Source: Cyanobacteria bacterium TGS_CYA1 (GTDB lineage Bacteria > Cyanobacteriota > Vampirovibrionia > Obscuribacterales > Obscuribacteraceae). Taken from it: a stretch of 64,000 bases of DNA. Below are positions 7,891 through 16,711 of the stretch, piece after piece (positions within the stretch are counted from its first letter, which is position 1; the number at the start of each line of letters is the position of its first letter). The stretch spans positions 372,001 to 436,000 of the forward strand of contig JAHCIQ010000002.1 of assembly GCA_026129135.1 (NCBI GenBank). The letters are read 5' to 3'. The notes below the pieces were generated by a model, which made no database searches, was not told the origin of the DNA, and saw nothing but the letters and a program-made list of their open reading frames with translations. The position numbers were made by a program, and so were the translations under genes.

Positions 7891-10281
7891 TTAATTTTTA
7901 TTGGGATTAAAGAGGCTCATCGACACTGGATCGCCAAAGGCTGAAATTATTCTTCCGTCTGCATTCACAGGAGCCAGGCGCACCTGATAATAGGCCGGCT
8001 GCGGAAATTCACTTACGGGAATCGAAAAACTTCCCTGATTCTCGATTAGCTTTATCGATTTAAGGGCATGCTCACTGGGCTTTGTATCGCGAGTCGTTCC
8101 TGTATAGACAGCGAACACGCAATTTGGCTTGCTTATTTCTACAAGAGCGCCGCATGCACCCTTGATGTGCGTGCATGAATAATTGAATGTCAAATTTTTG
8201 ATCGAATCAGAAGGAGTGAAATATCCGTTGGGTGCTTGTTCAACATCGTGAGACAAAGCCAGTTTTGGCTTGAGCGAATCACAATTGACCAGACGAGCAT
8301 CAGATATTTTATAACAGACCGGTAGGTCTATTCTCATGTCTTTTTGAGGAAGAACAGCCAACCACGACTTTTCTTGCGATAAAGGTATGACCACATTTAA
8401 AGATTTTGCCAAGTTAGGCAGCTTGAAAATCACTGGAGGATGGTCAGCATTTGTATGTGCATTCGAGTCATCAAAGGATAAACAGAGCAGTTTTGATTGA
8501 TTCGAATCATTGGAATCATTTGAATGTTCAAAATCACCTTTCAGATTCAAAATCAAATCACGACCCAACTGAGCATTTGCAGGCAGACTTATTTTATAAC
8601 TGGCTATCTCGTCACCCAGGTATTTATTGTTGTAGAAATCTTTGTTCTTATAGATGCGCCAGTCCAAGCATTTGAATCTTCCTGTTTCGCCTATATTCAA
8701 AGCATCGCTATACTTGAGCTTGTCTAGTTCAGCCTGTCTCAGTCTTGGTCCAAGCGACAAATCCAGATCGCCATCTTTTTGATTCCAGAGTCCAAGCTCG
8801 ATATCGGTATTATTTGCAAGATCTTTGAGATTTTGAATATTTACTGTTTTTAGATCTGTATCCAAACAAATCAGTCTTTGCCAGTAATTCTTTTCGGTTA
8901 AAGGTGGCAAAGTGAGTCCAGACAGGAAATCGGACACATAAATTGCAACCGTTCCATCGATTATGGGCGGCAAATTTATTACTGCAAGCCTTTTAGATGA
9001 GGGCATACTTTCAAGTTGGCTTGCAAGTTTGCTTTGAATATTTTTGATTTTATATCCAGCACTTTGCCAAGCTTGATTAGCCATATTGCAGAGTATCGAA
9101 TAAGTTCCAATCAAAAGAACTGCAACAGGCAAAACGCTGTAGAAAAGAAGCGAACTTGTTTTTGCTCGATTTTCTTTCAGGCTCGCCGGAACAACAATAT
9201 TGGAAACAGCAAGAGCAAGCGGAAAAATTAGCAGATAGAATATTCGGCTTCCCGCAAGACTTTCATAGACATTCCAGACCTGATAATTGATCAGTATGAA
9301 AACCATGATCAAAATGATGCAGTTCAATGACAAAAGAAAGCGTTTATAAATCGACTCGCTCATCAAAACATTGAGCACTATCAATATTGCAAGAATTACA
9401 TACGCCTGTCTCAAACAATTGTCGTAAAAGGCGAAATCGCCGATAAACTGAGTGTTTATGGGGTGAGCCAGTTTCCACCAGACTTGAAGACCAATGAGTC
9501 GCTCGAAAATTGATTCATTCAATCGATAACCGTGGGTGCCTACATAGCCACCTAGGGTAAAGCCTAAAGCCAAAGTTCGATTTGCAAAATATATTGCCAA
9601 TAACACAAAAGGCAAGAAAACATCTTTGAGAGTCTTCTTTAGGTCGCGTCGAATAGCAAATATAATCACAGCTATGGCAAGCGGCAAGCCAGCGCAAAGC
9701 TCTTTGGAGCCCAGTGCCAGGGAGATGAAAACAAGCATCAGAATATAGAAAAATCTTTTTGATGTTTGCACATAGTGCATCGAAAAATAAATAGCAAGAA
9801 GCGAGAAAAAACTTCCCACCAGGTCCGCTCTGGCTAGCACCCAGGAGACTGCCTCGCCTTGCGCTGGATGCACAGCGAAAATGGCTGATACTATAAATGA
9901 CACTAACTGATTTCGTCTCAGATCGAAATTGTCTTTGTCATTGAGCATCAAATATTTGAGCGAAACCAGGTAAACGAGTACGCAATTGGCGTAGTGAAAA
10001 AGAATACTGGTCAGATGATAACCAAAGGCGTTCTTGCCATAAAGGGCATAATCGAGTGCCAGTGTGAGCTCTGTGATGGGTCTGTAAAAGAGATAGAAAG
10101 TGGTTTTGCCAATCCAGGGACCGGAGAAGTTTTGCCACAATAATTCGGTGCGACCAAGACTTATTGCCTGATACAAAAAAGGCAGATGCCAAAAATCATC
10201 GGCTGTGAAATAAGCATCAAGAGCTGGATAATATACAAAGCCTACAAGCAGAGCCAGAATGATGCAGACTAAATAGACCAC
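7891..10281 (-). CDS. GT-C-type membrane glycosyltransferase-like protein
   Basis: A 796-residue protein starting at GTG 10281. The first half (to about residue 410) holds roughly ten hydrophobic segments. The first periplasmic loop carries an acidic pair (YFTADDFWHLPF at about residues 29-40), the position of the catalytic Asp in PMT/ArnT-like GT-C enzymes, which move sugars from polyprenyl-phosphate carriers to proteins or lipids. A hydrophilic C-terminal half of nearly 400 residues follows, probably periplasmic and beta-rich, with no named domain that I can see. It begins 15 bases after the stop of the FecR-like gene upstream and probably shares its transcript, hinting that the exported FecR-like proteins or a related surface polymer may be its substrate. 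That link is inference. Confidence 0.7.
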   Translation of the reverse strand: MVYLVCIILALLVGFVYYPALDAYFTADDFWHLPFLYQAISLGRTELLWQNFSGPWIGKTTFYLFYRPITELTLALDYALYGKNAFGYHLTSILFHYANCVLVYLVSLKYLMLNDKDNFDLRRNQLVSFIVSAIFAVHPAQGEAVSWVLARADLVGSFFSLLAIYFSMHYVQTSKRFFYILMLVFISLALGSKELCAGLPLAIAVIIFAIRRDLKKTLKDVFLPFVLLAIYFANRTLALGFTLGGYVGTHGYRLNESIFERLIGLQVWWKLAHPINTQFIGDFAFYDNCLRQAYVILAILIVLNVLMSESIYKRFLLSLNCIILIMVFILINYQVWNVYESLAGSRIFYLLIFPLALAVSNIVVPASLKENRAKTSSLLFYSVLPVAVLLIGTYSILCNMANQAWQSAGYKIKNIQSKLASQLESMPSSKRLAVINLPPIIDGTVAIYVSDFLSGLTLPPLTEKNYWQRLICLDTDLKTVNIQNLKDLANNTDIELGLWNQKDGDLDLSLGPRLRQAELDKLKYSDALNIGETGRFKCLDWRIYKNKDFYNNKYLGDEIASYKISLPANAQLGRDLILNLKGDFEHSNDSNDSNQSKLLCLSFDDSNAHTNADHPPVIFKLPNLAKSLNVVIPLSQEKSWLAVLPQKDMRIDLPVCYKISDARLVNCDSLKPKLALSHDVEQAPNGYFTPSDSIKNLTFNYSCTHIKGACGALVEISKPNCVFAVYTGTTRDTKPSEHALKSIKLIENQGSFSIPVSEFPQPAYYQVRLAPVNADGRIISAFGDPVSMSLFNPNKN

Positions 10282-10296
10282 TTGCGTTATAGAATC

Positions 10297-11253
10297 TCAG
10301 TCTTGGAGACTGAAACCTTGAGTGCCATTTTTATAATTCAAAACAGCCGCCATCTTGGACATGTCACCAAGAATTCGTCTTTCTTTGACACCATTTGCGT
10401 TCTGTTTCAAGTCGGCAATAACGTCACTTGCATCAAGCACACTTTCGAGCGAATATTCGCTTATTGCCATGTGTCCATTGTCCAGAACTTTGAAATGACG
10501 ACGTTTTATACCATCGCGTGGACGCATTTCCATTCTTGTAAGCTTATGATCGCAGGCAACGAGTTCGAATCCGGCTGCAACAAGAACAGTGGGATCGGCA
10601 GGACCAGCAAAAGGTCCTTTGTCCAATTGAATTTTGAGATCGGCGCCTTTGGCGTCTAAATTGAATACGCGCAACACACCATCGTTGAATTTGACCAGTA
10701 CATCGCCATTTGATGTAATCGCGATACTTCCGTAAGGCATGTGGATAATGCAGGTCTCGGAAGGTTTTCTGACTGATACCAGAATTTCGCCTTTAGTGAA
10801 ATTGTAGACGAAATCGTTTTCTTTTTGAAACTCACCGCCCGAAATCATGATGCCGGAAGGGTCGCCCTTGAGAGTATTGAAGTCAGGGAAGTCTGAGTCA
10901 GGTACTTGCTGAATTCCTGCAAGAGCTAGATTGCCTCCATCTACCTGATTCAAAATCTGGTTGAGACTTCCGCCTGTGACCGTGTTTGGGTTGCTTACGT
11001 CGGTTGGATTAACAAAAGGAGTGTTATTTGGAAAAGGAATATTGGGGTTGATTATATTGAGCACTGGTGGCGGAGGAGTGACTGTCTGAACTTCTTGAAC
11101 CACTGGAGGCGGAGTTACTGGAGGAGTATAGGGTCCTGCTAATACCGGAAATTTAGGATCAAGTATAGATAGCGACAAAAAGACCGTAGCCGCGCCAAGA
11201 AGGGCTATTTTTGTGTAGCGTCTGATTTTTTGTTCTGGTACTTGATTAGTCAT
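10297..11253 (-). CDS. Exported FecR-like protein (paralogue 2)
   Basis: A 318-residue protein from the ATG at 11253; an upstream in-frame ATG at 11280 would add nine residues. The N-terminus has a basic stretch and one hydrophobic segment (IALLGAATVFLSLSIL), then a Pro-rich linker. The core at about 150-250 has the FecR-type beta pattern GEILVSVRKPSETCIIHMPYG, then SIAITSNGDVLVKFNDGVLRVFNLD. FecR domains are periplasmic beta-helical sensors or polymer-binding modules. The C-terminal 90 residues (RPRDGIKRRHFKVL, MAISEYSLESVL, RRILGDMSKMA, VLNYKNGTQGF) are nearly collinear with the gene at 11300, so the two arose by duplication. No sigma factor lies nearby, so a classic FecR signalling role is not supported. 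Confidence 0.72.
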   Translation of the reverse strand: MTNQVPEQKIRRYTKIALLGAATVFLSLSILDPKFPVLAGPYTPPVTPPPVVQEVQTVTPPPPVLNIINPNIPFPNNTPFVNPTDVSNPNTVTGGSLNQILNQVDGGNLALAGIQQVPDSDFPDFNTLKGDPSGIMISGGEFQKENDFVYNFTKGEILVSVRKPSETCIIHMPYGSIAITSNGDVLVKFNDGVLRVFNLDAKGADLKIQLDKGPFAGPADPTVLVAAGFELVACDHKLTRMEMRPRDGIKRRHFKVLDNGHMAISEYSLESVLDASDVIADLKQNANGVKERRILGDMSKMAAVLNYKNGTQGFSLQD

Positions 11254-11299
11254 GATTGATTTACCAATATGATGCCACATTTAGGAGGCATTTAATTGG

Positions 11300-12445
11300 T
11301 TATTCATTGTTTGGATTCGTTTCGGTTGTAGCCATTTTGGCACCATAATTGTCGTTGCCAGTTACGGTAAAGCCCTGAGTTCCATTCATATAATTGAGCA
11401 CCGAAGCCATTTTAGACATATCTCCGATGATACGTCTTTCTTGCGAACCAGTTATAGACTGCTTCAAGTCAGCAAGAAGTGAGCTGGATTCAAGAATGCT
11501 AGCCACTGATAGTTCCGAAATAGCAAGGTGACCTTTAGCCATGAGCTGGAAGTGACGCCTGGCAAGACCGTCTCTTGGACGAATGTCTTTGCGGGTCAAT
11601 TTTTCGGATCCGACAACAAGCTCGAACCCAGGCTTGAGACTTACTACCTTAGTGTCATCTGCAAAAGGACCTTCTGCCAGTTTAATTTTGACATTGCGCC
11701 CCACGCCATCGAGATTGATGATACGAAGCACGCCATTGAGCATGCTCAAAATCACTTCGCTATTGGGCGAGATCGCAATCATGCCTAACGGAGTTTTCAC
11801 AAGTCCCATGGTTGCCGGCTTGTGCACTGATACTAGAATTTCGCCGCCGTTGAATTCGATGAAAGCAGGGCTTACACGCTCATACTGAGCAGTTTTTTCA
11901 TCTGGCTGAGGAAACACATATATAGGATGTTCGTCCTTCTGCTTTTTAGATTCTTTCGGAAACTGAGTGAAGGCAAGCTGCTCGATTCCCCTTAAGGCAT
12001 GGTCGTTTGGCAACTGATTGAACGGCAAATTGTTCAACGTGTGCATCATGTAAGGATTGCTTACATCAGTTGGAGCAATAAATGGATTATGAGCTGGAAA
12101 AATGTTCGACGTGGGCGGTGTAATCACCGGAGGCGGAACGAATGGTGGAGGAGTGGGAACAACCACTGGTGGAACGTTTGGCGTGGGTGAAGGTCCAGGT
12201 CCTGGACCTGGCCCTGGACCGCCACATGGCGGCGGGCTGCAGCCTTCGCGAGGATAGCAACCTTCGCGCGGATAGCATCCCTCGCTTACTGGACCATCGT
12301 ACTGGACAAAATTATTGCTTCCGCCCTCGCTACCGCACCAATTGTGCCAGTTAGCCAACGCAAGCGAAGAATTGCTCAAAGAAAGGGTCATAGCCCAGAC
12401 CAGAGGCAAAAGTCTTTTGGATATGGATTTTTTACTGCTTGTCAT
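11300..12445 (-). CDS. Exported FecR-like protein (paralogue 1) with Gly-Pro-rich linker
   Basis: A 381-residue protein. I chose the ATG at 12445 because it places a standard signal peptide at the N-terminus (MTSSKKSISKRLLPLVWAM, then SLSNSSLALA); the frame is open for 17 more codons upstream. After the signal comes a short Cys-containing repeat, GCYPREGCYPREGCSPPP, a Gly-Pro tract, and a Pro-rich linker. The FecR-like core is GGEILVSVHKPATMGLVKTP followed by LGMIAISPNSEVILSMLNG. The C-terminus (RPRDGLARRHFQLM, RRIIGDMSKMASVL, NYMNGTQGF) matches the neighbour at 10297. Nineteen to forty-six bases separate the two genes depending on the neighbour's start. It is probably the first gene of a three-gene unit ending with the GT-C protein. 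Confidence 0.72.
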   Translation of the reverse strand: MTSSKKSISKRLLPLVWAMTLSLSNSSLALANWHNWCGSEGGSNNFVQYDGPVSEGCYPREGCYPREGCSPPPCGGPGPGPGPGPSPTPNVPPVVVPTPPPFVPPPVITPPTSNIFPAHNPFIAPTDVSNPYMMHTLNNLPFNQLPNDHALRGIEQLAFTQFPKESKKQKDEHPIYVFPQPDEKTAQYERVSPAFIEFNGGEILVSVHKPATMGLVKTPLGMIAISPNSEVILSMLNGVLRIINLDGVGRNVKIKLAEGPFADDTKVVSLKPGFELVVGSEKLTRKDIRPRDGLARRHFQLMAKGHLAISELSVASILESSSLLADLKQSITGSQERRIIGDMSKMASVLNYMNGTQGFTVTGNDNYGAKMATTETNPNNE

Positions 12446-12609
12446 TGTGCATAGAGTATGGCAAATGCACGTAGCCAAGACCAGATTGAATTGCAAATCT
12501 TACTGCCAACTTGCATAAGAATTATTTCAAAATCCCATCGTTGCTGGAGCCATTTAAATTAAATGGCTGTAAAAGATATGAATACGACATGAAAATGGGA
12601 GGGGGTTTC

Positions 12610-13275
12610 ATGGCCAACAAAGAAAAAACGGCTGCGCTCATTTTAATAGCCAGCTTGTGTGCCACCCTTACTTCTTGCAAAAAACCAGCTGAGTCCACTA
12701 CCCAGCTTGCAAAAAGTCCAAGACAAGAACAGCCGGTGGAGCCTGTAAAACCCAAAGAACCAGAAATAAATTATCTCTCGCGTGACGTGGATACCAATCG
12801 CAAAGAGGGGCTTGAGGCGCTCAAAGTGCACGATTTGGACAAGGCCGAAAAATGCTATATCGCGGCTTTGCAACAGATAGACCCCTATCCGCATCAAGAA
12901 GCTCGAAAAGCCCAAATAACCCACGATTTAGGCGCTGTCTATGAAGAAAAAGAGCTATATGCCGAAGCAATTCCTCTCATGAATCGCTCCCAAAAGCTTT
13001 TTATTCGAGCCTATGGACGCGAATCACCACTAGTGGCGCTGACTCTTTCAGACCTTGGACGCATCATGGTCAAACAAAAACGCTTTGAAGAAGCTGTTTT
13101 CGTCTATAAAACAGCCGCCGATCTGATGGAGATAAATGCCCGGAAAGCCCCAGACAAGTTCAAAGACAGCTACAAGGAGATATGCACCGAGTATCTCAAA
13201 TGTCTGAAAGTAAGCAATCGCGCTCTCAAAATTCCTGATGCCGAATCGCGCTTGAAAGCCGCTGAAAAGTTATAA
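12610..13275 (+). CDS. TPR lipoprotein
   Basis: A 221-residue protein. The start at ATG 12610 is chosen because GGGAGGGGG at 12597-12605 sits just upstream and because it gives a proper lipoprotein signal: MANKEKTAALILIASLCATL followed by TSC, with the lipobox Cys at residue 23. A charged Pro/Glu linker follows (RQEQPVEPVKPKEPE), then about three TPR-like helical pairs (ARKAQITHDLGAVYEEKELY, AEAIPLMNRSQKLF, SPLVALTLSDLGRIMVKQKR). Lipidation would anchor it to a membrane on the periplasmic side, where the TPRs would bind a partner. It is divergent from the FecR-like genes and upstream of the TPR cassette. The partner is unknown. Confidence 0.78.
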   Translation: MANKEKTAALILIASLCATLTSCKKPAESTTQLAKSPRQEQPVEPVKPKEPEINYLSRDVDTNRKEGLEALKVHDLDKAEKCYIAALQQIDPYPHQEARKAQITHDLGAVYEEKELYAEAIPLMNRSQKLFIRAYGRESPLVALTLSDLGRIMVKQKRFEEAVFVYKTAADLMEINARKAPDKFKDSYKEICTEYLKCLKVSNRALKIPDAESRLKAAEKL

Positions 13276-13422
13276 GGTTCTTTCAATTACCTTTCAATTG
13301 CATTCTCAAGGTCCTTATAAATTAAGCGAATGAATAGCTTTTTTGATAATGTGGAAGATGGAAATTGAAACGTTTCTCGAAATGGCGCATTTTGGCGCAT
13401 TACTCAGGAGATAGCAATTGTT

Positions 13423-14424
13423 ATGAAAATGGCGCGCGTAAACACTCGGAAAATTCTGGCTGTAACGCTTGCTCTGGCGTTGAATGCACTTGTACAACCC
13501 GCTTCGGTGAGATCAGCCGAATCGGACGATGTCGGTTATTACGGCTCGGTGCTTGCAACCAGAAAAGCTAGTTCGGCAGCTGAGCACATGAAAAAAGGCG
13601 AATATGGCGAAGCTCAAAGCGACTTCAGGCAGCTCATCGGCATGATGCCAAAACAGGAAGACTTTTATGTCGGTCTGTTCAAAGCCAGTTATAAGATGAA
13701 ACAGTGGGATCAATGTGCACTAGCTCTAGAAGAGCTGTGTAATTTGAATCCGACTTACAAAGAAAAGCTTATTCTCGAACGCGGTGAAACTTTCTATTAT
13801 TTAAATAGATATACAGAAGCCGAACCGTTGCTGAAAGCAGCTTTGGCAAAAGTAGCCGAGCCTTCATTCATCGAGGAAAAATTTAAATTCCTCATGACCA
13901 AGTCGATTATCGAGCACCAGAAAATAGCTGGAAAAATCATCATCGGTAAAGACAAAGAAAAAATCAAAGCTGAAAAATATAAAGAAACAAATGCAGCTGA
14001 GTTTCACGAAAATACATCTAGAGCCGGTCTCAATTTGGAGAACGCTTATCTGAAGTCGGAAGCCGTGTTTATAGCTGAATATAAGGGATACGAAAAGCGA
14101 CCTGATATCACTTATTACCAGCCTCCACTGGCTAAGTTCTACATCGAGAAGTTCTACAAAGGTCCTCCCCTCAACCGAAACATTCCAATTAGATACGAAT
14201 TCAACGAGGGATTAGAAAACCAGAAACGTCCCGAGGGTTGGAAATTCTCTGAAGATTTAATGCCCAAGCCGGGTTCAAAATGGATCATATTCGTTGAGAA
14301 TGCTGTACCTGTAGATCATATGTTCGAGACATTCCACGGATCTTATGGACGTCAGCCCTATACGGACGAAACCCTGGACGAGGTGCTGGCTATTCTTGAA
14401 AAACACAAAGGACAATCACGATGA
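13423..14424 (+). CDS. Exported TPR protein, cassette copy A, gene 1
   Basis: A 333-residue protein starting at ATG 13423 behind AGGAG at 13406-13410. It has a signal peptide (MKMARVNTRKILAVTLALAL, cleavage near SVRSAES). Residues about 33-150 are TPR-like, with the conserved opening AESDDVGYYGSVLATRKASS and then AAEHMKKGEYGEAQSDFRQL. The C-terminal domain (about 205-330) is globular with no name I recognise: NLENAYLKSEAVFIAEYKGY, YYQPPLAKFYIEKFYKGPPL, MPKPGSKWIIFVENAVPVD. It is close to the gene at 15130 along its whole length apart from a Lys-rich central insert (IIIGKDKEKIKAEKYKE). Its stop overlaps the next gene by four bases (ATGA), so the two are co-translated. Periplasmic or surface assembly factor is a guess. 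Confidence 0.8.
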   Translation: MKMARVNTRKILAVTLALALNALVQPASVRSAESDDVGYYGSVLATRKASSAAEHMKKGEYGEAQSDFRQLIGMMPKQEDFYVGLFKASYKMKQWDQCALALEELCNLNPTYKEKLILERGETFYYLNRYTEAEPLLKAALAKVAEPSFIEEKFKFLMTKSIIEHQKIAGKIIIGKDKEKIKAEKYKETNAAEFHENTSRAGLNLENAYLKSEAVFIAEYKGYEKRPDITYYQPPLAKFYIEKFYKGPPLNRNIPIRYEFNEGLENQKRPEGWKFSEDLMPKPGSKWIIFVENAVPVDHMFETFHGSYGRQPYTDETLDEVLAILEKHKGQSR

Positions 14425-14990
14425 AGCTATCGAATTTTCTATTGCTAGGTGCAGCCTTAGCAATACCGCAGGTGGTGGCGCTGCAACCAGTGTCCGCCGA
14501 ACCAGTTGAACAAGCTGAGATACTAAACCGCAAAGAGTCCATCCACACGTATTTGCTTAATATCTATATTGCGCAGAAAAGAAAACCAGAAGCGATGGCT
14601 CAGTACAAGACATTGCTTGCGATGAAGCCAAATGATCCAAAGCTCAATAACGAACTTGGAAAATTCGAAGCTTCATCGGGACAAATGGCACCAGCCATCA
14701 CTCACATGAAGAAGGCTGTTGATCTTGATCCGGGTAATGCTCAATTCTGGGGACAGCTTGGTCAGGTCTATATCAAAGCCAAGCGTTACAACGAAGCGTT
14801 GGATGCTTATAAGCGCGCGGTTTCTTTAGGTGGTCAGGATTATCAAAAGCCTTATGAAGAGGCTTTCAAATATATTGAGTATCAAAAGAAGCAAGATGCT
14901 TATGCCAAGAACAAGAAAGACTACGACGCCAAAGTGGCAGCCCAGAAAAAAGCTGGAGCTGGCAAGGCTGAGGATGACGACGACTGGTAA
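14421..14990 (+). CDS. Exported TPR protein, cassette copy A, gene 2
   Basis: A 189-residue protein overlapping the previous gene by ATGA. Signal peptide MKLSNFLLLGAALAIPQVVA, cleavage near VSAEP. Three TPR units follow, with classical spacing: TYLLNIYIAQKRKPEAMAQY, NNELGKFEASSGQMAPAITH, FWGQLGQVYIKAKRYNEALD. The tail is Lys/Ala-rich and ends in KAEDDDDW. The same DDDDW end is found in the copy at 16122, so it is probably a recognition or interaction tag. The tight coupling to the upstream gene suggests that the two products form a complex. A strong terminator follows at 15023. Confidence 0.8.
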   Translation: MKLSNFLLLGAALAIPQVVALQPVSAEPVEQAEILNRKESIHTYLLNIYIAQKRKPEAMAQYKTLLAMKPNDPKLNNELGKFEASSGQMAPAITHMKKAVDLDPGNAQFWGQLGQVYIKAKRYNEALDAYKRAVSLGGQDYQKPYEEAFKYIEYQKKQDAYAKNKKDYDAKVAAQKKAGAGKAEDDDDW

Positions 14991-15022
14991 ATTGATCTTG
15001 TGTCAGAACTGACCCTCTTGAC

Positions 15023-15070
15023 AAAATAGACGCCCCGGAGAAACATAGAATAACGGGCGTCTATTTTTTT
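15023..15070 (+). terminator. Rho-independent terminator between the two TPR cassettes
   Basis: AGACGCCC at 15028-15035 pairs with GGGCGTCT at 15055-15062, extended by flanking A/T pairs, and is followed at once by ATTTTTTT. It ends the transcript of cassette copy A, so copy B at 15130 needs its own promoter. Confidence 0.85.
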
Positions 15071-15129
15071 GCGATAAATATTAGGCGCTCCTGGCTGGCG
15101 TTGAAAATTTTTGAGGGGGAGCAAGCGCT

Positions 15130-16125
15130 ATGAAAATAGCTCGAGTTTCGGTCTGTGCATTGCCTTTTGTACTGGCGTGCACTTTGGCGGTTTCACTTAC
15201 ATGTCCTAATGCTGTGCGGGCAGCAGAATCGGACGACGTTGGAGTATATGGCTCGGTGATGACGACACGAAAAGCGTCGTCGGCAGCCGAGCATATGCGC
15301 AAGGCTCAATGGGGGGAAGCACAGGCCGATTATCGAGCCTTGATTGGCGAGAATCCAAAACAAGAAGATTTCTATGTTGGACTCTATAAATCGAGCATGA
15401 AATTGAATCAGTGGGATCAAGTAGCGCTTGCTCTAGAAGAACTTTGCAGCATCAATCCCACATACAAAGATAAGCTTTCTCTCGAGCGTGGCGAATGCAA
15501 TTATCATCTCAATCGTTACACCGAAGCCGAGCCTCAACTAAAACTGGCGCTTAATAAGATTGCAGAGCCTTCATTTATCGATGAACGCTATGACAAACTC
15601 TTGCAAAAAAGCACTATTACTCATGTTCCGCAAGCCGGTCCAAGAATAAAATACGTTGCACCGGTCAAACACGAACCTGTGAAATATGTGCCAACGGATG
15701 TTCAAGGTTCTCACTTTGATTCAAGCGAACACAGTTTGAGCCTGGCCAATGCGTTTCTTCGCTCTGAAAAAATTGTGGTGGCGGATTTCGTTGGATACGA
15801 AGGCAAGAACATAACTTATTTCGCGCCTCCAAAAGCAATCTACAAAGTCGATAGATTTTTGAAAGGCGGCGCGCTCAATAAAACAATTTTTGTACGCTAC
15901 GAATTTCACAATAAAACTAATACTGCCCGTCCCGACGGCTTTAAATTTGCTGCAGATACAATGCCAGAGCCTGGCAGCAAATGGATTCTATTCATAGACA
16001 ACGCAGTGCCTGTAGATGGTATGTACGAAACTTACAAAGGCTCGTTTGGAAGGCTTCAACTCACTGACGAAAATCTGGACAAAGTTTTGCAGATTATCGA
16101 AACACACAAAGGACAAGCAAATTGA
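15130..16125 (+). CDS. Exported TPR protein, cassette copy B, gene 1
   Basis: A 331-residue paralogue of the protein at 13423. ATG 15130 follows a G-rich run (GAGGGGGAGC, 15112-15121). Signal peptide MKIARVSVCALPFVLACTLA, cleavage near AVRAAES. The shared segments are AESDDVGVYGSVMTTRKASS, AAEHMRKAQWGEAQADYRAL, PKQEDFYVGLYKSSMKLNQW and, at the C-terminus, MPEPGSKWILFIDNAVPVDG. The central linker differs from copy A (QAGPRIKYVAPVKHEPVKY, Pro/Val-rich in place of Lys-rich), so the copies have diverged mainly there. The stop overlaps the next start in TTGA. It presumably has the same role as copy A with a different partner or condition. Confidence 0.8.
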   Translation: MKIARVSVCALPFVLACTLAVSLTCPNAVRAAESDDVGVYGSVMTTRKASSAAEHMRKAQWGEAQADYRALIGENPKQEDFYVGLYKSSMKLNQWDQVALALEELCSINPTYKDKLSLERGECNYHLNRYTEAEPQLKLALNKIAEPSFIDERYDKLLQKSTITHVPQAGPRIKYVAPVKHEPVKYVPTDVQGSHFDSSEHSLSLANAFLRSEKIVVADFVGYEGKNITYFAPPKAIYKVDRFLKGGALNKTIFVRYEFHNKTNTARPDGFKFAADTMPEPGSKWILFIDNAVPVDGMYETYKGSFGRLQLTDENLDKVLQIIETHKGQAN

Positions 16126-16646
16126 AGAGACTAGTATTATTCGGATTGCTTTTGAGCATGATACCGCCTGCCGCACTGGCACAAAATCCAGCTTCTTTTT
16201 CGGTGGATAAATCCACTCTGACTGAGCGAAAAGAGCGCGTGCACACTTATTTGCTCAATATTTATATCGATCAAAAGCGCAAACCAGAAGCTATGGCAGA
16301 GTATAAAAATCTGCTTGCCATGAAACCCAATGATCCAAAGCTCAATTCAGAGCTTGGTAAATTCGAAGCATCTTCTGGACAGTTTGCACTAGCAATCTCG
16401 CACCTGAGAAAGGCTTGCGACCTCGATCCCGACAATAAGGCAAATTGGGCAGCTCTTGGTGCTATTTATCTCAAAGCAAAGGATTATCAAAAAGCACTTG
16501 AGGCTTACGATCGCGCAGGCGATCAATACAAAGAAATTCGCAACCAGACAGCTTTGTATCTGCAACATCTCAAACAAAAGCCCGGCGCAAAGAAGCCGGT
16601 TGCAGCTCCCGCGAAGAAGCAAGAAACGGACGATGACGATTGGTAG
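16122..16646 (+). CDS. Exported TPR protein, cassette copy B, gene 2
   Basis: A 174-residue paralogue of the protein at 14421. It starts at TTG 16122, inside TTGA, so initiation depends on coupling to the upstream gene; copy A uses ATG at the equivalent place. Signal peptide LKRLVLFGLLLSMIPPAALA. Three TPR units match copy A closely: TYLLNIYIDQKRKPEAMAEY, NSELGKFEASSGQFALAISH, NWAALGAIYLKAKDYQKALE. The C-terminus again ends in DDDDW after a Lys/Pro/Ala-rich stretch. The palindrome array at 16712 lies directly downstream. Confidence 0.8.
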   Translation: MKRLVLFGLLLSMIPPAALAQNPASFSVDKSTLTERKERVHTYLLNIYIDQKRKPEAMAEYKNLLAMKPNDPKLNSELGKFEASSGQFALAISHLRKACDLDPDNKANWAALGAIYLKAKDYQKALEAYDRAGDQYKEIRNQTALYLQHLKQKPGAKKPVAAPAKKQETDDDDW

Positions 16647-16711
16647 TTCAAAAAAAAGGACGATTTTTCTTTTTTGTTTTTCGATACTCTCTTTTTCGAC
16701 CTTCCTACGGT

